Assembly: GCF_901933205.1 (NCBI RefSeq)
Contig: NC_044574.1
Location: 4,672,733 to 4,736,732, forward strand
DNA from: Camarhynchus parvulus
Lineage: Eukaryota; Chordata; Aves; Passeriformes; Thraupidae
Length of the DNA: 64,000 nucleotides
Reading direction: 5' to 3'
Position numbers and translations under genes: made by a program. This document shows, one piece after another, positions 50,486 through 61,554 of the stretch (the stretch's first letter is position 1; every line of letters begins with the position of its first letter). The notes below the pieces were generated by a model. The model was not told the DNA's origin. It made no database searches and saw only the letters and a program-made list of their open reading frames with translations.

Positions 50486-53110
50486 GTGATTTTCCCCTTG
50501 ATTTTTCTGAGACACAATTTCACCAGATATCAGCAAAACCTTATTCCTGGAAGTGCTGGGCTGATTTTTATCACAAGCAGAAAGTGATGATGAAATTAGA
50601 GGAAAACATATCCTCACCAAATCAAATTACTTTGCTGTTGAATGCTTGGAGCTTTAAAATAAATAGTGTTTAGTAATACAGGGATTGGAAGGAAAGTCAC
50701 AAAGTAGAAAAGATTATTTTGTGAAACAAGCCAGAAAAGAGACACATAAATCTGGATGAACTGCAAACTAGAAAGGTATTTGTTCCATTAACAGATTTTA
50801 CATAGGTTTTAAATAAAATCCTGTGGTTTTATTAAAAAAAGGCTATTTCAATTCATGTCAAGCCAGTGCTATTCCATGTTTCCTGAACACCATCTTTATA
50901 AGTATTTATTGATTTCAGGTGATGGTTTATTAAATTAAAGGCAGTAAAAAAACCCCAAATGTCTAGTTGGGTAGAACACATACTATAAAGCTTAGTCAGT
51001 TAATTTGCCTCAAATATGACTCCATCAAACTATGTAAACCTAATTTCAGAAGCCAACACTTTTTAATCATGTGGAAGAAGCACCTTTTTAGGACATAATC
51101 CTTTTTTTTTTCCCCCTGTGTGTGTGTGGATACTTAGACTAAACATGCAAGTAAGAAGTTAGAAAGAATGCTTTAAAATTTTACTGTGGGTGCTGTTTCA
51201 CTACAACTTTGGGAAGCCTCTAGCTGGCCTGAAATCAAAGATTTATCTTCTGGTTCAGAATAAATTATCCTATATACAGGTCACTTCATAACAGGCCACA
51301 ACAGGGCTTTAATTGTTTTCTATGGTGCTGCTGTGATTTCATCTGGAAAGGGTATAAAAGATGCATGCCAGCATAATCTAAACTTCTGGTATATCTTCTA
51401 ATAGTAAAAATTGATATTTACACAGAAAAATATAACTGGAGAGTACCATTAGAGACAAATAACCAATATAGTAAAAATAGGAAACCACATTAAATGCCAA
51501 AGAAATTCAGTTTTGGTACCTTACATAATCACACAGAAAGTTGGTTTCTAAGCTTCTTGATGGGTTTTTTTGATGTTTATTTTTTCCCTCATTTAATTCT
51601 GTCTTTAGTGATATCCAACACATGAAAAGAAGGGTCATGACCAATTTTCAGCACTGAATCTCACATGTACTATCAGATCCTTTGAACGACTACCATGACT
51701 CCCACTTCTGTCCAATGTTAAAAATTAATGATGGAGCTCTTGGTGTCACAAGCACAACAGTCTTGAAAAAATGCTCCAGACTATCAGTGTCTGACTTTTT
51801 CTTTGTTGCCACCTGTGTGATAAACCAGCACAGATAAAATAGCATTAAATCATTGTTTTGAGGGCCCTTTTGCTCTGTTTTAAAGCACAGAGCTGAAAGC
51901 TGATGACAGGTTTGCACATAAACAGGTCTCTTGGCCAGTTTGGTCTGTGAGCTGGACCAGTGGGAAGAGTTATTTTCTCATGGTTTGAAATAACTTTTGA
52001 GATAGAGTTGATAAAAACAAACTCTTTAGTGAATTTATTATCCATCCAGTCTTCAGCTTTCCTCCAGCCTTTAGCATATCCATGCATTTCCCCAGGGTTA
52101 GGCTAATGTGTTTCTCAATTCCTAGATTGCTTTAATGACATGAATAAAAGAAGATAACAAAATGAATTCCCAAACCTATCCATGAGTTTTGAATTTTAAG
52201 TATTTTGTTGTTTCAAGGCAAGCCTTATAAACAGATTTTTCTGAATCAGATAGAGGAGCTTTTTGAAACACCTCCATGGTGTCTTACTGCCCACTAGCCA
52301 AATAATTTTATACTTGTGTCATGAAGAGCAAACCAACAATGGCATCTTCTAGAAAATTAATTAGGAGCAAATAACTGTTAATGACCACAAGCTATTTTAG
52401 ATAGGGCTTAATACTAGGGAATTTCCAATCATAAAATGTGAAAAAAATAAAACCTTTAAAGAAAACCAACAAGAACATGTATGTATGCTTCCTGTTGTCA
52501 AATATTTTGGATTCTTGTCAAGTCTTTCTGTGATATTTTATCAACACAAAAATTGAAACATAAATAGTAGTAGAAGGCTGACTCATTTGTCAGATTAATG
52601 ACACTAGGACTCAGTGCCCTGGCAATATAGGCGGCATTACACTTTTTCAGATTTTGACCTGTTAAACATTTCCCAAGGAAATTGTAGTGCCTTGTATGAC
52701 TTTACAGACATGAGGCTTGATTTTCTTCTTAACCTGTCACAGACCCTGAAAATCTTCATTGTTTCAAAGGTGATGAAGTAAAAGTGACTGATTTGCTCTT
52801 AAAAAATACATGAATTGAAATGACCAGTCTGCCTTGGGTGACCTCTTGAATTCCTATGACTTTAGGTAGATAAACTGTACAATCTACTATAATAAAGGTT
52901 TCTTCTAGTGCCAAGAAAGAGAGATCTCAAGATATTTGATATTTTAAGATATGAAAGTCTTGAACTGCTCTAAATTCAATGGTATCACAAAGAAAAACAA
53001 AAATTTCCCGGGTCCTGCTTCAGCTGTTTTCCTGTTGGGAATTCTTTGGTTTAAAGAAAGTTCTCATAGAGCATTAGGAGTGAAAAAAACAGGTTTTTCA
53101 TAGGTGCACA
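50486..53110. other. Unique AT-rich non-coding sequence
   Basis: No gene or transposon was recognised. A composite T10-C5-(TG)6 simple repeat lies at 51102-51128. Confidence 0.5.
51102..51128. repeat. Composite T/C/(TG)n simple repeat
   Basis: A T tract, a run of five C and six TG units follow one another without interruption. Confidence 0.85.
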
Positions 53111-53165
53111 AAGAATCACAGAATTGTGAAGGTTGGAAAAGACTTTCAAGATCACCCAGTCAAAA
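53111..53165 (-). mobile_element. CR1 LINE 3' terminus, interrupted by LTR B2
   Basis: AAGAATCACAGAATTGTGAA, GGTTGGAAAAGACTTTCAAG and ATCACCCAGTC are the complement of a CR1 3' end. The match stops where the family-B LTR begins at 53166. A CR1 reverse-transcriptase piece in the same orientation lies just beyond the LTR, so the LTR probably inserted into a CR1 that is now missing its middle. Confidence 0.88.
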
Positions 53166-53227
53166 TGATGCCTTGAGAAGGCTGACCTAGTACAGAGGTT
53201 AGACAGAGCTAAAGAATAAAGTAGGGA

Positions 53228-53233
53228 TTTATT
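53228..53233 (-). terminator. LTR polyadenylation signal AATAAA
   Basis: TTTATT on the plus strand gives AATAAA on the LTR strand, at the same place as in copy 1 and about 110 bases downstream of the TATA box. This matches a short retroviral R region. Confidence 0.65.
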
Positions 53234-53341
53234 AAAAGGCCTCAATGGATGCACCTTGGGCAGCACAAGAGCCCAACCAGGGCTGCACCCAAGATGAACC
53301 AAAATTGTCACAAAATGAACACCCGGTCACGGGGTCTCTCA

Positions 53342-53368
53342 CTTTTATAAGTTCTGCTCCATTTGCAT
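53342..53368 (-). promoter_or_regulatory. LTR promoter: octamer plus TATA box
   Basis: On the minus strand the octamer ATGCAAAT (complement of 53361-53368) is followed by TATAAAAG (complement of 53342-53349). Spacing equals that in copy 1, where only the octamer survives. An octamer just upstream of TATA is a recognised promoter layout, but activity is not shown by sequence alone. Confidence 0.6.
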
Positions 53369-53621
53369 ATTGGAGTTAATTGTCCAATTACAGCTTTAGG
53401 TTATGAAGTCCCATCCTTCTTTTTTGTCTTTCTTCAGCCCACGTTGTTTGTGCTCTTGGGCCTGAAATTTGATCATTTGTCCTTGGTCCCCAGCTAGAGA
53501 AGGAATTGTTTTGTCTCCCTACTCTATGAAGAGAGCTTACCACACTTAATATGAAGCTCAGACCCACACATTAAAGCAGCACAGAACCTGAAAATTATAA
53601 AAGCTAAAACCTGAGGCTTCA

Positions 53622-53835
53622 ACCAAGTTAAATCCACAAGCCCTTCCCTCATTTCCTATGTGGGCCGCTTTTTCATAGAAGGAGATTAGGTTGGTCAAAC
53701 AGGACCCTCATGTTTCTCATAAATCCAAATTGGCTGGACTTGATCTCTTAGTTGTCCTTCATGTGTATTGGCACTCAGGATGATCTCTTCCATAACCTTG
53801 CCTGGAACAGAGGTGTAAAGCCCTGGTGCCAGCAA
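53622..53835 (-). pseudogene. CR1 LINE ORF2 reverse-transcriptase fragment (broken)
   Basis: Read on the minus strand, 53796-53770 encodes VMEEIILSA preceded by SVPGK, and 53698-53672 encodes LTNLISFYE. These are two consecutive landmarks of the CR1 reverse transcriptase, separated by about 24 codons as in the family. The two landmarks are in different frames, and a stop codon follows the first. The second frame continues open to the LTR edge. The parent protein is the LINE polymerase that primes reverse transcription at the target site; this remnant is dead. It is the only CR1 coding remnant I recognise in the window. Confidence 0.82.
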
Positions 53836-55445
53836 ATTTATTTTAAAAGGGCTTAAGATACCACATTTCCCTGAGGTGGCACAAAGGAGAACTCAACAAA
53901 AGTCTCCAAGAGGTTAAAAACCAAACTTTACTGGTAAACTTTAGAAGATCAGGAATTTGGCAAAACTTAAGGCAAGAAGTCAATCAAAATAAAACACAAA
54001 ATTTCACAAAGCACTGACTTAAAAAATTGTAACTCATCCAACCCTAAATTACCCAGATTTCAAGAAGAGAAAATTAGGAGTAGGAAAGGAGAGAAAGAGA
54101 GGAAAAAAAAGAGAAAAGCACCCATACTTCTGAGATCACATTAAAAGAGTAATGAAAATCTCAGTAATTATTTTGTGTGTTTTTATACACACTACCTGTG
54201 CCACTCTTTATTTGTAGGGAATAACCTCTTGTTAGTCAGAACAATCCCTGCTTGCAAGGCTTGCACTTTCATTTTGTTTGGTTTTTTTTTACTGTAAGAT
54301 GCCAGTTATCACATCTGTCCTCTTGACCACATTAAACACTTTCAATTCATAGGATATATAAATCTCTTTTTCTGCACAGGGTGTAATTCCCCCTTTGTTT
54401 CCCTTGTGTCTATCCTTTAACAAGGTAATAAATATCAGTTTGTCACCCAGTGAGAGGCCAGCTGTGGAAGTCAAGCTGAGTTTCACTGTCCAAAAGGGGA
54501 GGAAAGATAACTTGGAGTCAGAGAAGGTCAGACTCATGTGGGTTCTGCTGTTTGACCTCCCTGAACAGGCACTTGGGCTCTGCATTTGCTTTGGTTCCCT
54601 TTCCAGCAACACAGAGAACCGGGGTGGTTACAGGAGCAGCAGAAGGGGAGGTGGAAAGATCACGGGTAGCAACAACAAGAGGCATAGAAAGTCCAGGTGA
54701 GAAAGGAAACGCATAAATCTGTTTTTAAAAATGCCATTTGTAGAAAGTTTCTGATGTTTTAATTTTTTAAAAATATAACCTTGCACTAGTAATTAATGGA
54801 TTTTTAAAAAAAATACTTCTCAGAACATACAGTTTAGTAGATCATTTGTTTGAACATCAGCTATGAAATTTTCCAGGATATAGGAAAGAGGGGAACAACT
54901 TGTGTTCCTGACCCTTTTGTCATCATAGATTGAAATGTGAGGAATGAGGGACAGATGTTCTATAGCAACAGAATTCTCCTTTCAAAATGAGATAGGATTC
55001 ACCACCAACTGAGCAACATAACTGCATAAATCAAATTCATCTCAACCACGAGCTATATATTTGCTCTACACTGTCTTTACAAGCCACTATAATGCATTTT
55101 CTGGGACAGTTTTTCTTTTTAATGTATTCAGTAAACTAGAAAAGGCTTCACTTGGGTGTCTTAGACTTACTCATTAGGCAACAGAAACTCAATCACTTGC
55201 AATTATTTCTCCTTATCCACACTGAACGATCTGTGAGAGACTTAAGAGACAGAGGGCAAAAAAAAAGAAGAAAACAAAGAGTGCAAATAATGTGAAACAA
55301 CAACGAGTGAAAATAATGTGAAAAAATCTTAATAAGAATGCAAGTTTTAAAGGTGAGTAAGACTGTTAGGAAACGTGTAGTGTTTTTTATTGTTGTTCAG
55401 GCAGTAAGTCCACACAGTCAGTGATGAGTTTAAAAAATAGCATTA
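53836..55445. other. Unclassified non-coding sequence, possibly with an old LTR
   Basis: The part 53850-54060 has the words TGAGGTGGCACAAAGGAGAA and GAGGTTAAAAACCAAACTTT, which faintly recall passerine LTR sequence, but ends, poly(A) signal and target duplication are not visible. A purine-rich tract follows at 54062-54119. The open frames at 54289-54700 have no domain. No gene is supported. Confidence 0.4.
54062..54119. repeat. Purine-rich tract
   Basis: Nearly 58 bases of A and G on the plus strand, with only a few pyrimidine interruptions, containing GGAGAGAAAGAGAGG and an A8 run. Such tracts can form triplex DNA, but it is not mirror-symmetric by eye. Confidence 0.8.
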
Positions 55446-55895
55446 GAATCATAGAATGGTTAAGTTGGAACAGACTTTTATGATCACTTTTTAAGTCCAA
55501 CCCTTAACCCAGCACTAAAACTAGGCCACGACTAAGCTCTGTTTCCAAGGGCCACATCTATATGTCTTTTAAGTCCCTCCAGGGATGGTAACTCCACCAC
55601 TGCCCTTCCAGATCTTGGCAGTCCTTTCTGAGATCAAGATTTTCCTAAAATCCAAACTAAACCTCCCCTGGTACAACCTGAGGCCATTTCCTCCAGTCCT
55701 ATTGCTTGTTACTGGGAGAAGAGACTGTTCCCCACCTGGTTCCACCCTCCTTTCAGAGATTTGTAGGAAATGGTAAATTTCCCTCTGAGCCTCCTTTTCT
55801 CCAGCTCCCTCAGCCTCTCCTGGTTCTCCAGACCCTTCCCTAGCTCTGTTCCCTTCTCTGGATCTGCTCCAACCTCTCAATATCTTTTAACATTT
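55446..55895 (-). mobile_element. CR1 LINE 3' fragment (about 450 bp, longest CR1 end)
   Basis: It opens with GAATCATAGAATGGTTAAGT and TGGAACAGACTTTTATGATC. It runs through CCCTCCAGGGATGGTAACTC, AACCTCCCCTGGTACAACCT, GAGGCCATTTCCTCCAGTCC, TATTGCTTGTTACTGGGAGA and GATCTGCTCCAACCTCTCAA. All are ordered avian CR1 blocks on the complementary strand. No reverse-transcriptase landmark is reached. Confidence 0.93.
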
Positions 55896-57944
55896 AACCT
55901 CACTGCCACAATCCATGCCATGAATTCCTTACAGCTTTGGAGCTAATAGAAGCAAGTGTCTTGTGAGAAAAATGCCAGGGAATTTTTGCTGGGAGACTCC
56001 CATGGTGTGAGCACTCCAAGCAGGTTACAAAGGCAGCTGTCAGTTCTGACATTCAGTGAACTTCAGGTGCTTGGATTTACAGCCTTAGGGAATATCTTGT
56101 GGAAGAGTTTTTCATAATTAAACACCTGAAGGGGTTTTGGTGTGTGTTATTGCATCACAAGGCATCAGAAAGGTTCCAATGTGGACCATTGGACAGACTG
56201 GAGACCTCAGATCTATAGAAGCAAACATCTGTCACTTCAGCTGCCTCAGTGACAGACAGCTGTAGGAGGTGGTTTTCTGTCACATGGCCAATGACTAGAA
56301 AAAGAATAATAATATAATTTGAAGGTAGCATTTACTGACATTGACTGACAAACAAAAAAGGCCAAGAGAAAGAATTCTGGAGTTTCTCCCAGCACATAAT
56401 TTCCTAATACTCTCTGTGTTTATACTTTTCCCTGGTCACGATAATATATTTTTCTCCTTCTATTCCCTCCCCTTCAAATACCCTTTTCAGAGTACCTCTG
56501 TTCTTATTCTAATTATATCTTTTTTTTAATCATTCTGTATGCCTTTGTAATATTTGGTTACCTTTCTCACTGCTTTCTGCCTTAGCTTTACTCTTTTTTT
56601 GGTATTTCTATATTATTAGACTGTAAACACCTTTTAAAAAATCTTTCACTCCTCTGAATCCTGTTATTGGAGAAGGTTCAGCTGTATTAATTGAAACTTA
56701 AAAAATCACATGTACTGTGAAGGAGGATATTTTATCCTGAACAGTTTAAGCTCCAGAAAATAAAAAGCCTGCTTTAAAGTCCTACAAGTTGAAGTATCAA
56801 ACTTCATTGTGTAGTTGTTCTTACCGAGGAACCTCCTGACAACCTGCTGCATGGGGTTTTTTCTCCTGCAATACCCATCCCTAAGGATGCAGAGAATACA
56901 TGACAAACAATAGCCTGTGTCCAAGAAGTTCAAGAAATAACAACAGAACATATTCCTGTTTGCTTCCCTGTGGATAAACCATTCAAATGCTTCGGTACCT
57001 AAGTTCTAAGACAGACCAAATGACACTTGTTTTGTTCCACATTAGAAACTTGGGTTATTGTTCTTAGTCAAATTTTTATGCCCCATCCTCAAACCATCAT
57101 TTAATAAACCTTGTGAAACCAGTTACCTCCTGTGAACCAAAGAAACCATTTGTCTTCCACACAACCATGAATGGAGCCTCCAAAAATGCTACTTGAAGGC
57201 TGCAATGAGTGAAGTCACGCTTTTTAAGGGAGAACATGATTTAGGTTCTGTTCATTGCACAGACAAACAGTTTTTAGGACTTGTTCCTCCTGAATACAGC
57301 AGCTGGAAATTTCCGTGTACAATTCTCACCACGTTGACAAACAGAGCACAGCCAATAAACTCTGCTTGGGACTCCCCACAGTTGTGATGATGCCTGGTAG
57401 ATTAATGAACAAGCAGAGCAAGATCTCCTCTCCAGAGCACACAGGCTACAGATTTATCTTTTGGAAAACAGAGACGTATTTTCTCTCATCTTTTCTCCAG
57501 GAGATGAGAGAAAAATATTTGCAGCCACGGCTGTGTTAACAAGAATGTACAAACCTACAACACTAGAAACAACAGCCCTTATCCCTCAGGCCTCAGAAGA
57601 AAACCTGTGTTCCACCACAAACTCAACTCAGGAGAAATATATGTACTTTTTGGATCTGGAATAATTCTGGTATATCAGAATATATCTGATTTCTGTACAC
57701 AAGCCGTAGGATTTCTTTCTTGGCATTGCAAAGAGTATTTGGATCAGGTTTGTAGGTATGGATAAAGGTGAAATCCTCAAAGAAGTAATTTGCAACTCCC
57801 ATGAATCTCTCACCCACTGGTAGTTAGCAATAATTAGTAGAACTTAGTTATCTTTTTTATTTCGTGTCCATGGCAAGGTGTTGGCAGCAGGGCCTGCAGG
57901 GAATATTCTGTCAGGAGAGTTTGGGGGCTGCCCCATCCAGCTCC

Positions 57945-57995
57945 ATATGGATATAATTGTATCTATATAATATATATAAGGAAATATATATGTTC
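57945..57995. repeat. Imperfect TA/TATATA patch
   Basis: Short blocks of ATAT and TATATA are broken by single GC bases, with no clean unit. Confidence 0.7.
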
Positions 57996-59059
57996 ATTTA
58001 TACATCAGATAACTACAGTATCACAGTAAAACCTTATCCAATCTTACTGTGAGTCAAAAACGTCACATCTCATAGAGCAGCAGGAAGGTGACCCACACTT
58101 TTCATTGTTAAATATAAGAAATTTATTTATACATGGCATAATTAAAGACTGTAACAAGTGAGGAGCAGTGGCTGTGCTGAGTCTTTTTCAGCCCAAAATG
58201 GCATCTCTTCTGCTGTGTCAAAGCTATGAAAATCCAAACCCTACTTAGATCCAGACAGAATTGCTAACTTTTCACAGACATGATTGATTGGCCGTGGCAA
58301 ATTGTTGAAAACCAGCTGATTAGGCTTTTAGACAATCAATTGCACAATGATGGGCAGCAAATGAAGAGGAACCAAGAAAATGCATATGCTTAGAAACTAA
58401 TGAATTAAAGACTCTAACTCACACATGCCAGGCAATTTAATCATAAGGAGGAAAAGCTGTGACCTCTGAGTGAGATGTGGTAACTTGGCAATCAGGGAGA
58501 TAGCATGGCATGATGCATTGGTTTTTCTTCGCCAAACCACTAAGAAATGATGAAATTATTTGTGTAACTTGTAGCAGCTTGAACTCATAATTGACCTAAC
58601 TCTTTTGTTGTTTCAGATTTCAGCAAACCCCTCTCTTTTATGTTTACAGCCCTAAGAAATATGTAGGATTGAGAAACCCACATGCCCTGTTATAACATAA
58701 TACCCCATAAAGGCTGGTGAGTTTTCTCTCATCCACTCTTCCTTATTCCTCCTACATCTTCTTCAATAGATGTGCCTGAACCTGTCCCAGAAAGAAAGAA
58801 ATACTTCAATTCTTAGAATGTTTTGGTTGATTTGAAATGGTTTGAATGATTGGGAATGGCCTTTGTTCTCTCACCATTAGGAGCTCCATTAGATCTGATG
58901 GCTGAGTTGTGAGTGCTCCACAAAAAGACTCTTTTGTGACACGTGCAGGACGTAGGTTTGGGTAAAGTTTCCAAAAAATAGTGAACAAGATTTTTGGCAT
59001 TAAACTTGCCCAAAACGACAGATTTGGAGACTTCCAAGTGAGAAAACTGTGGCACTCTA

Positions 59060-59084
59060 CATATATACGTATATATCTATATAA
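59060..59084. repeat. Imperfect (AT)n microsatellite
   Basis: ATATATACGTATATATCTATATA is a short TA repeat with single-base interruptions, close to palindromic around ACGT. Confidence 0.75.
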
Positions 59085-60885
59085 GAGGGAGGGAGAGGTT
59101 ATAGCTCACACATACATGTAGAAATTTAATAAGATTATATAGTAAATAAGATTTATATTTCCTATTCATTCTGCTCATTTCTGGTCAGTAGCTGCTAGAC
59201 CTGCCTACTAAAATTAACCAATACAAGACAGCAGATGAACATAAAATTAATGACACACATTGACCCTTATATTTTGTGGCCTTTAACTTTTTATTAGAGG
59301 ATTTCACAGCCATAATATTTAACGCTCTTTTTCATTACAGATCTATTTTGCCAGGTTTTTTTAGCTACAATAAATAAGATTTTGTGAATTTATATGTTTG
59401 TGAATATCAACCACATTCAAGCCATATCTGGGCTTAAATTATCTCAACTTCCACTGGAAAAGGGAAATCTGAACACTACAAAGAGACTTTATTGTGAAAA
59501 TCAATCAAATAAAATGTACAGCTAAGAGTGTCAATTCCTTACAGTGGGCATCCTTTCTCTAATCATTTGGGATCTGAAAGTGGTTCAGACTCCTCTGAAA
59601 TAAACACATTTTGCTCCTCTCTAATATGTCAGTCCTGAGTTAGTTAACATATTCAGTTGGAGTCTAACAGCAATGCAGAACTGAGGAGAATCAATGTCTT
59701 ACTGTACACAGTGATTGCACGAGTTAATTGCTCTTTATAGATGAAATATACTTCTTGAAATATATTTCTTTACAGTAAACACACTGGCAAACAAGGATTA
59801 TTAAATAGCTACTTTTTATAAATACGACTTTGGTGATTACCGATTACTTCAAGTCACAAGTGCACATAAAATAAATAAAAAGTATTTACTTTCCCTTTTT
59901 CTCAATTAAAAAAAAAAGGAATATAAAAAGTGAGAATCAATCTACAAGTGAGTGCAAAGCATGTATGAAACATTAACTGTGTTAAGAAGCCATCCCTACT
60001 CAGTTATCTGGAAATATCCTGTATTCTCTTGCTCCTGGAGTACACTCAACCAAATTTTAAATGATTTTATTTTCTTTTGCTGTGAAAAGGACCAGATGAA
60101 GTGTTAACCAGGTCAGTTGTTTGGCAAGCAGATGAGGAGGTGAGCATCAAAGGTTGTTTAAAAGGGTGCCAGATGTTTTGCCAGTAAAACAAATGACCAT
60201 CACATTGGAAATAAAAGGCTTAATCCATTTTTTGCAGAAGTTGTCGGTTATGGTATGGATCTTTCATATAGTGAACCCCATCTCTGAACCACTCCAAGGG
60301 AAGATCCGCACAACCATGCCACTTCCAGGACAAACTCAGAACAGTACCATAAGTCCCTCCTAACTCACACACCTGTGGTGCTTGCTTAGGACTTATTTCC
60401 TCACAAGCCAGCCCAGGTTTACAGAGTTCTGCATATGGGAAATGGAGCAAGGCAAATGAAGTGCCTTGCCTCAGGCTAGGTAAAAGGGCTGGAACAGAGA
60501 GGTGTCCTGCCTTGAGGCACTGTTGCTGCCTCCCTTCTGGGGGGGATGTTTGATTTAGCAACTGGACCTGTCCAATTTCCTGTCCCTGTGCTGAGGGGTT
60601 CAAAAGGCACTGGCTGCTTTGTACTCTTTCAGTTATGAAAAGTGAATTAAATATTTACCTGGGTTATCAACCAGTTCATATTAATTATTGTGGGTTTGAG
60701 CAGCCATAATGTATAGAATGAGGTGTTCCTAAGCTCTTGCATCATTTTAATGAGCATGTAATCACAATTGGCATAGAAAAAGTTCACTCAAACCATAAAA
60801 ATGTGTACATTGGGTATATGTAGTATATGTAGCTCCATACTGAGTATATACAGAATTCCAACTCTACCCTAGAGTAAAGCAGCCC

Positions 60886-61554
60886 TTGGGGAAGCACAAA
60901 GTGAAAATACAAACCCACATGAGCCTCAGCCCTTCCCAGTCTGACTCTCCCCCAGTTAAACCAGCACCCTGGGAAAGCTGCCTATCCTGGGATCAGCCTG
61001 TGCTGCCTTCCTGCACTGCTGAAACCATCTCAGAGCAGCTCTGCTCCTCGGAGGGGTTTCCAAAACCATCTCAGAGCAGCTCTGCTCCTCGGAGGGGTTT
61101 CCAAAACCATCTCAGAGCAGCTCTGCTCCTCGGAGGGGCTGCTCACCAGGAACCTGCCGGAGCAGCATCAGGCACCACTGAGGCAAACACAGCCAGGCTG
61201 AACACAGCCAGTTTTGCACCCAGCTGGAGATTGGCTCCAGGTGTAAGCAGGAACCTGTGCAGAGGGTTTCTAGGAGCAGTGAGCTCTGCTCCTGAGGCAG
61301 CTCCTTGTCCCAGTAGTGGAGAAAATACAAGGAATAACTCATCCCATCATCCATGGAGCACTCCAGCACCACAGGGATGCCAGAGCACCTCTCTGGGTGC
61401 TGCCCCACAGTGTCCTGCTCCAGGATGGAGGAGTGACCAGGGAGTGGCTGCAGGATCACAAGCAGCTGGCAGAAGATCAATTCTTATGTATTCTGCAATG
61501 TCTAATAAATATCCACAATCAGCAGAGACACTGACCTGCCTGTTTTCTTTATGA
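60886..61554 (+). other. GC-richer open stretch, 222 codons, probably not a gene
   Basis: A plus-strand frame stays open for about 220 codons in sequence clearly GC-richer than its neighbours. It begins at TTG; the first ATG is at residue 12. The product is rich in Ser, Ala and Pro, with no domain, signal peptide or membrane segment. It is crossed by a 41-bp minisatellite whose unit is not a multiple of three, so successive copies are read in different frames, which argues against selection for protein. A minus-strand frame of 122 codons overlaps it. It could be an old unclassified repeat or a non-coding exon. Confidence 0.35.
61022..61138. repeat. 41-bp minisatellite, about 2.9 copies
   Basis: A unit containing CATCTCAGAGCAGCTCTGCT then CCTCGGAGGGGTTTCC repeats at exact 41-bp spacing (61025, 61066, 61107). 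The copies are identical until the last breaks off at GGAGGGGCTGC. Identity between copies implies recent amplification. Each unit contains a small palindrome, AGAGCAGCTCT. Confidence 0.95.

Larger units (their letters stand above)
53166..53621 (-). mobile_element. Solo LTR, family B copy 2 (class I ERV-like)
   Basis: This 456-bp element in reverse orientation aligns end to end with copy 1 at 5686-6142. On the minus strand it starts TGAAGCCTCAGG and ends AAGGCATCA. Unlike copy 1 it retains an intact TATAAAAG box. Flanks AAAA and ACCA do not form a clean 4-bp duplication, so one flank has mutated or a deletion joined unrelated ends. It sits between two CR1 pieces. Confidence 0.9.
55896..60885. 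other. Unique AT-rich non-coding stretch
   Basis: About 5 kb without recognised genes or transposons. TA-rich microsatellite patches lie at 57945-57995 and 59060-59084, the second followed by GGGAGGGAGAGG. The part 60340-60610 is GC-richer and unassigned, with a 127-codon minus-strand frame lacking any domain. Confidence 0.5.

Noticed and set aside
53850..54060. Possible additional LTR
   Set aside because: A few words recall passerine LTRs, but no ends, target duplication or poly(A) signal could be defined, so it is not annotated as an element.
54062..54119. Triplex-forming (H-DNA) element
   Set aside because: It is purine-rich but lacks the mirror symmetry needed to call it; recorded only as a purine tract.
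60886..61554. 222-codon plus-strand frame as a new gene
   Set aside because: It starts at TTG, is low-complexity Ser/Ala/Pro-rich, and contains a 41-bp minisatellite that rotates the reading frame. Kept only as an open stretch.
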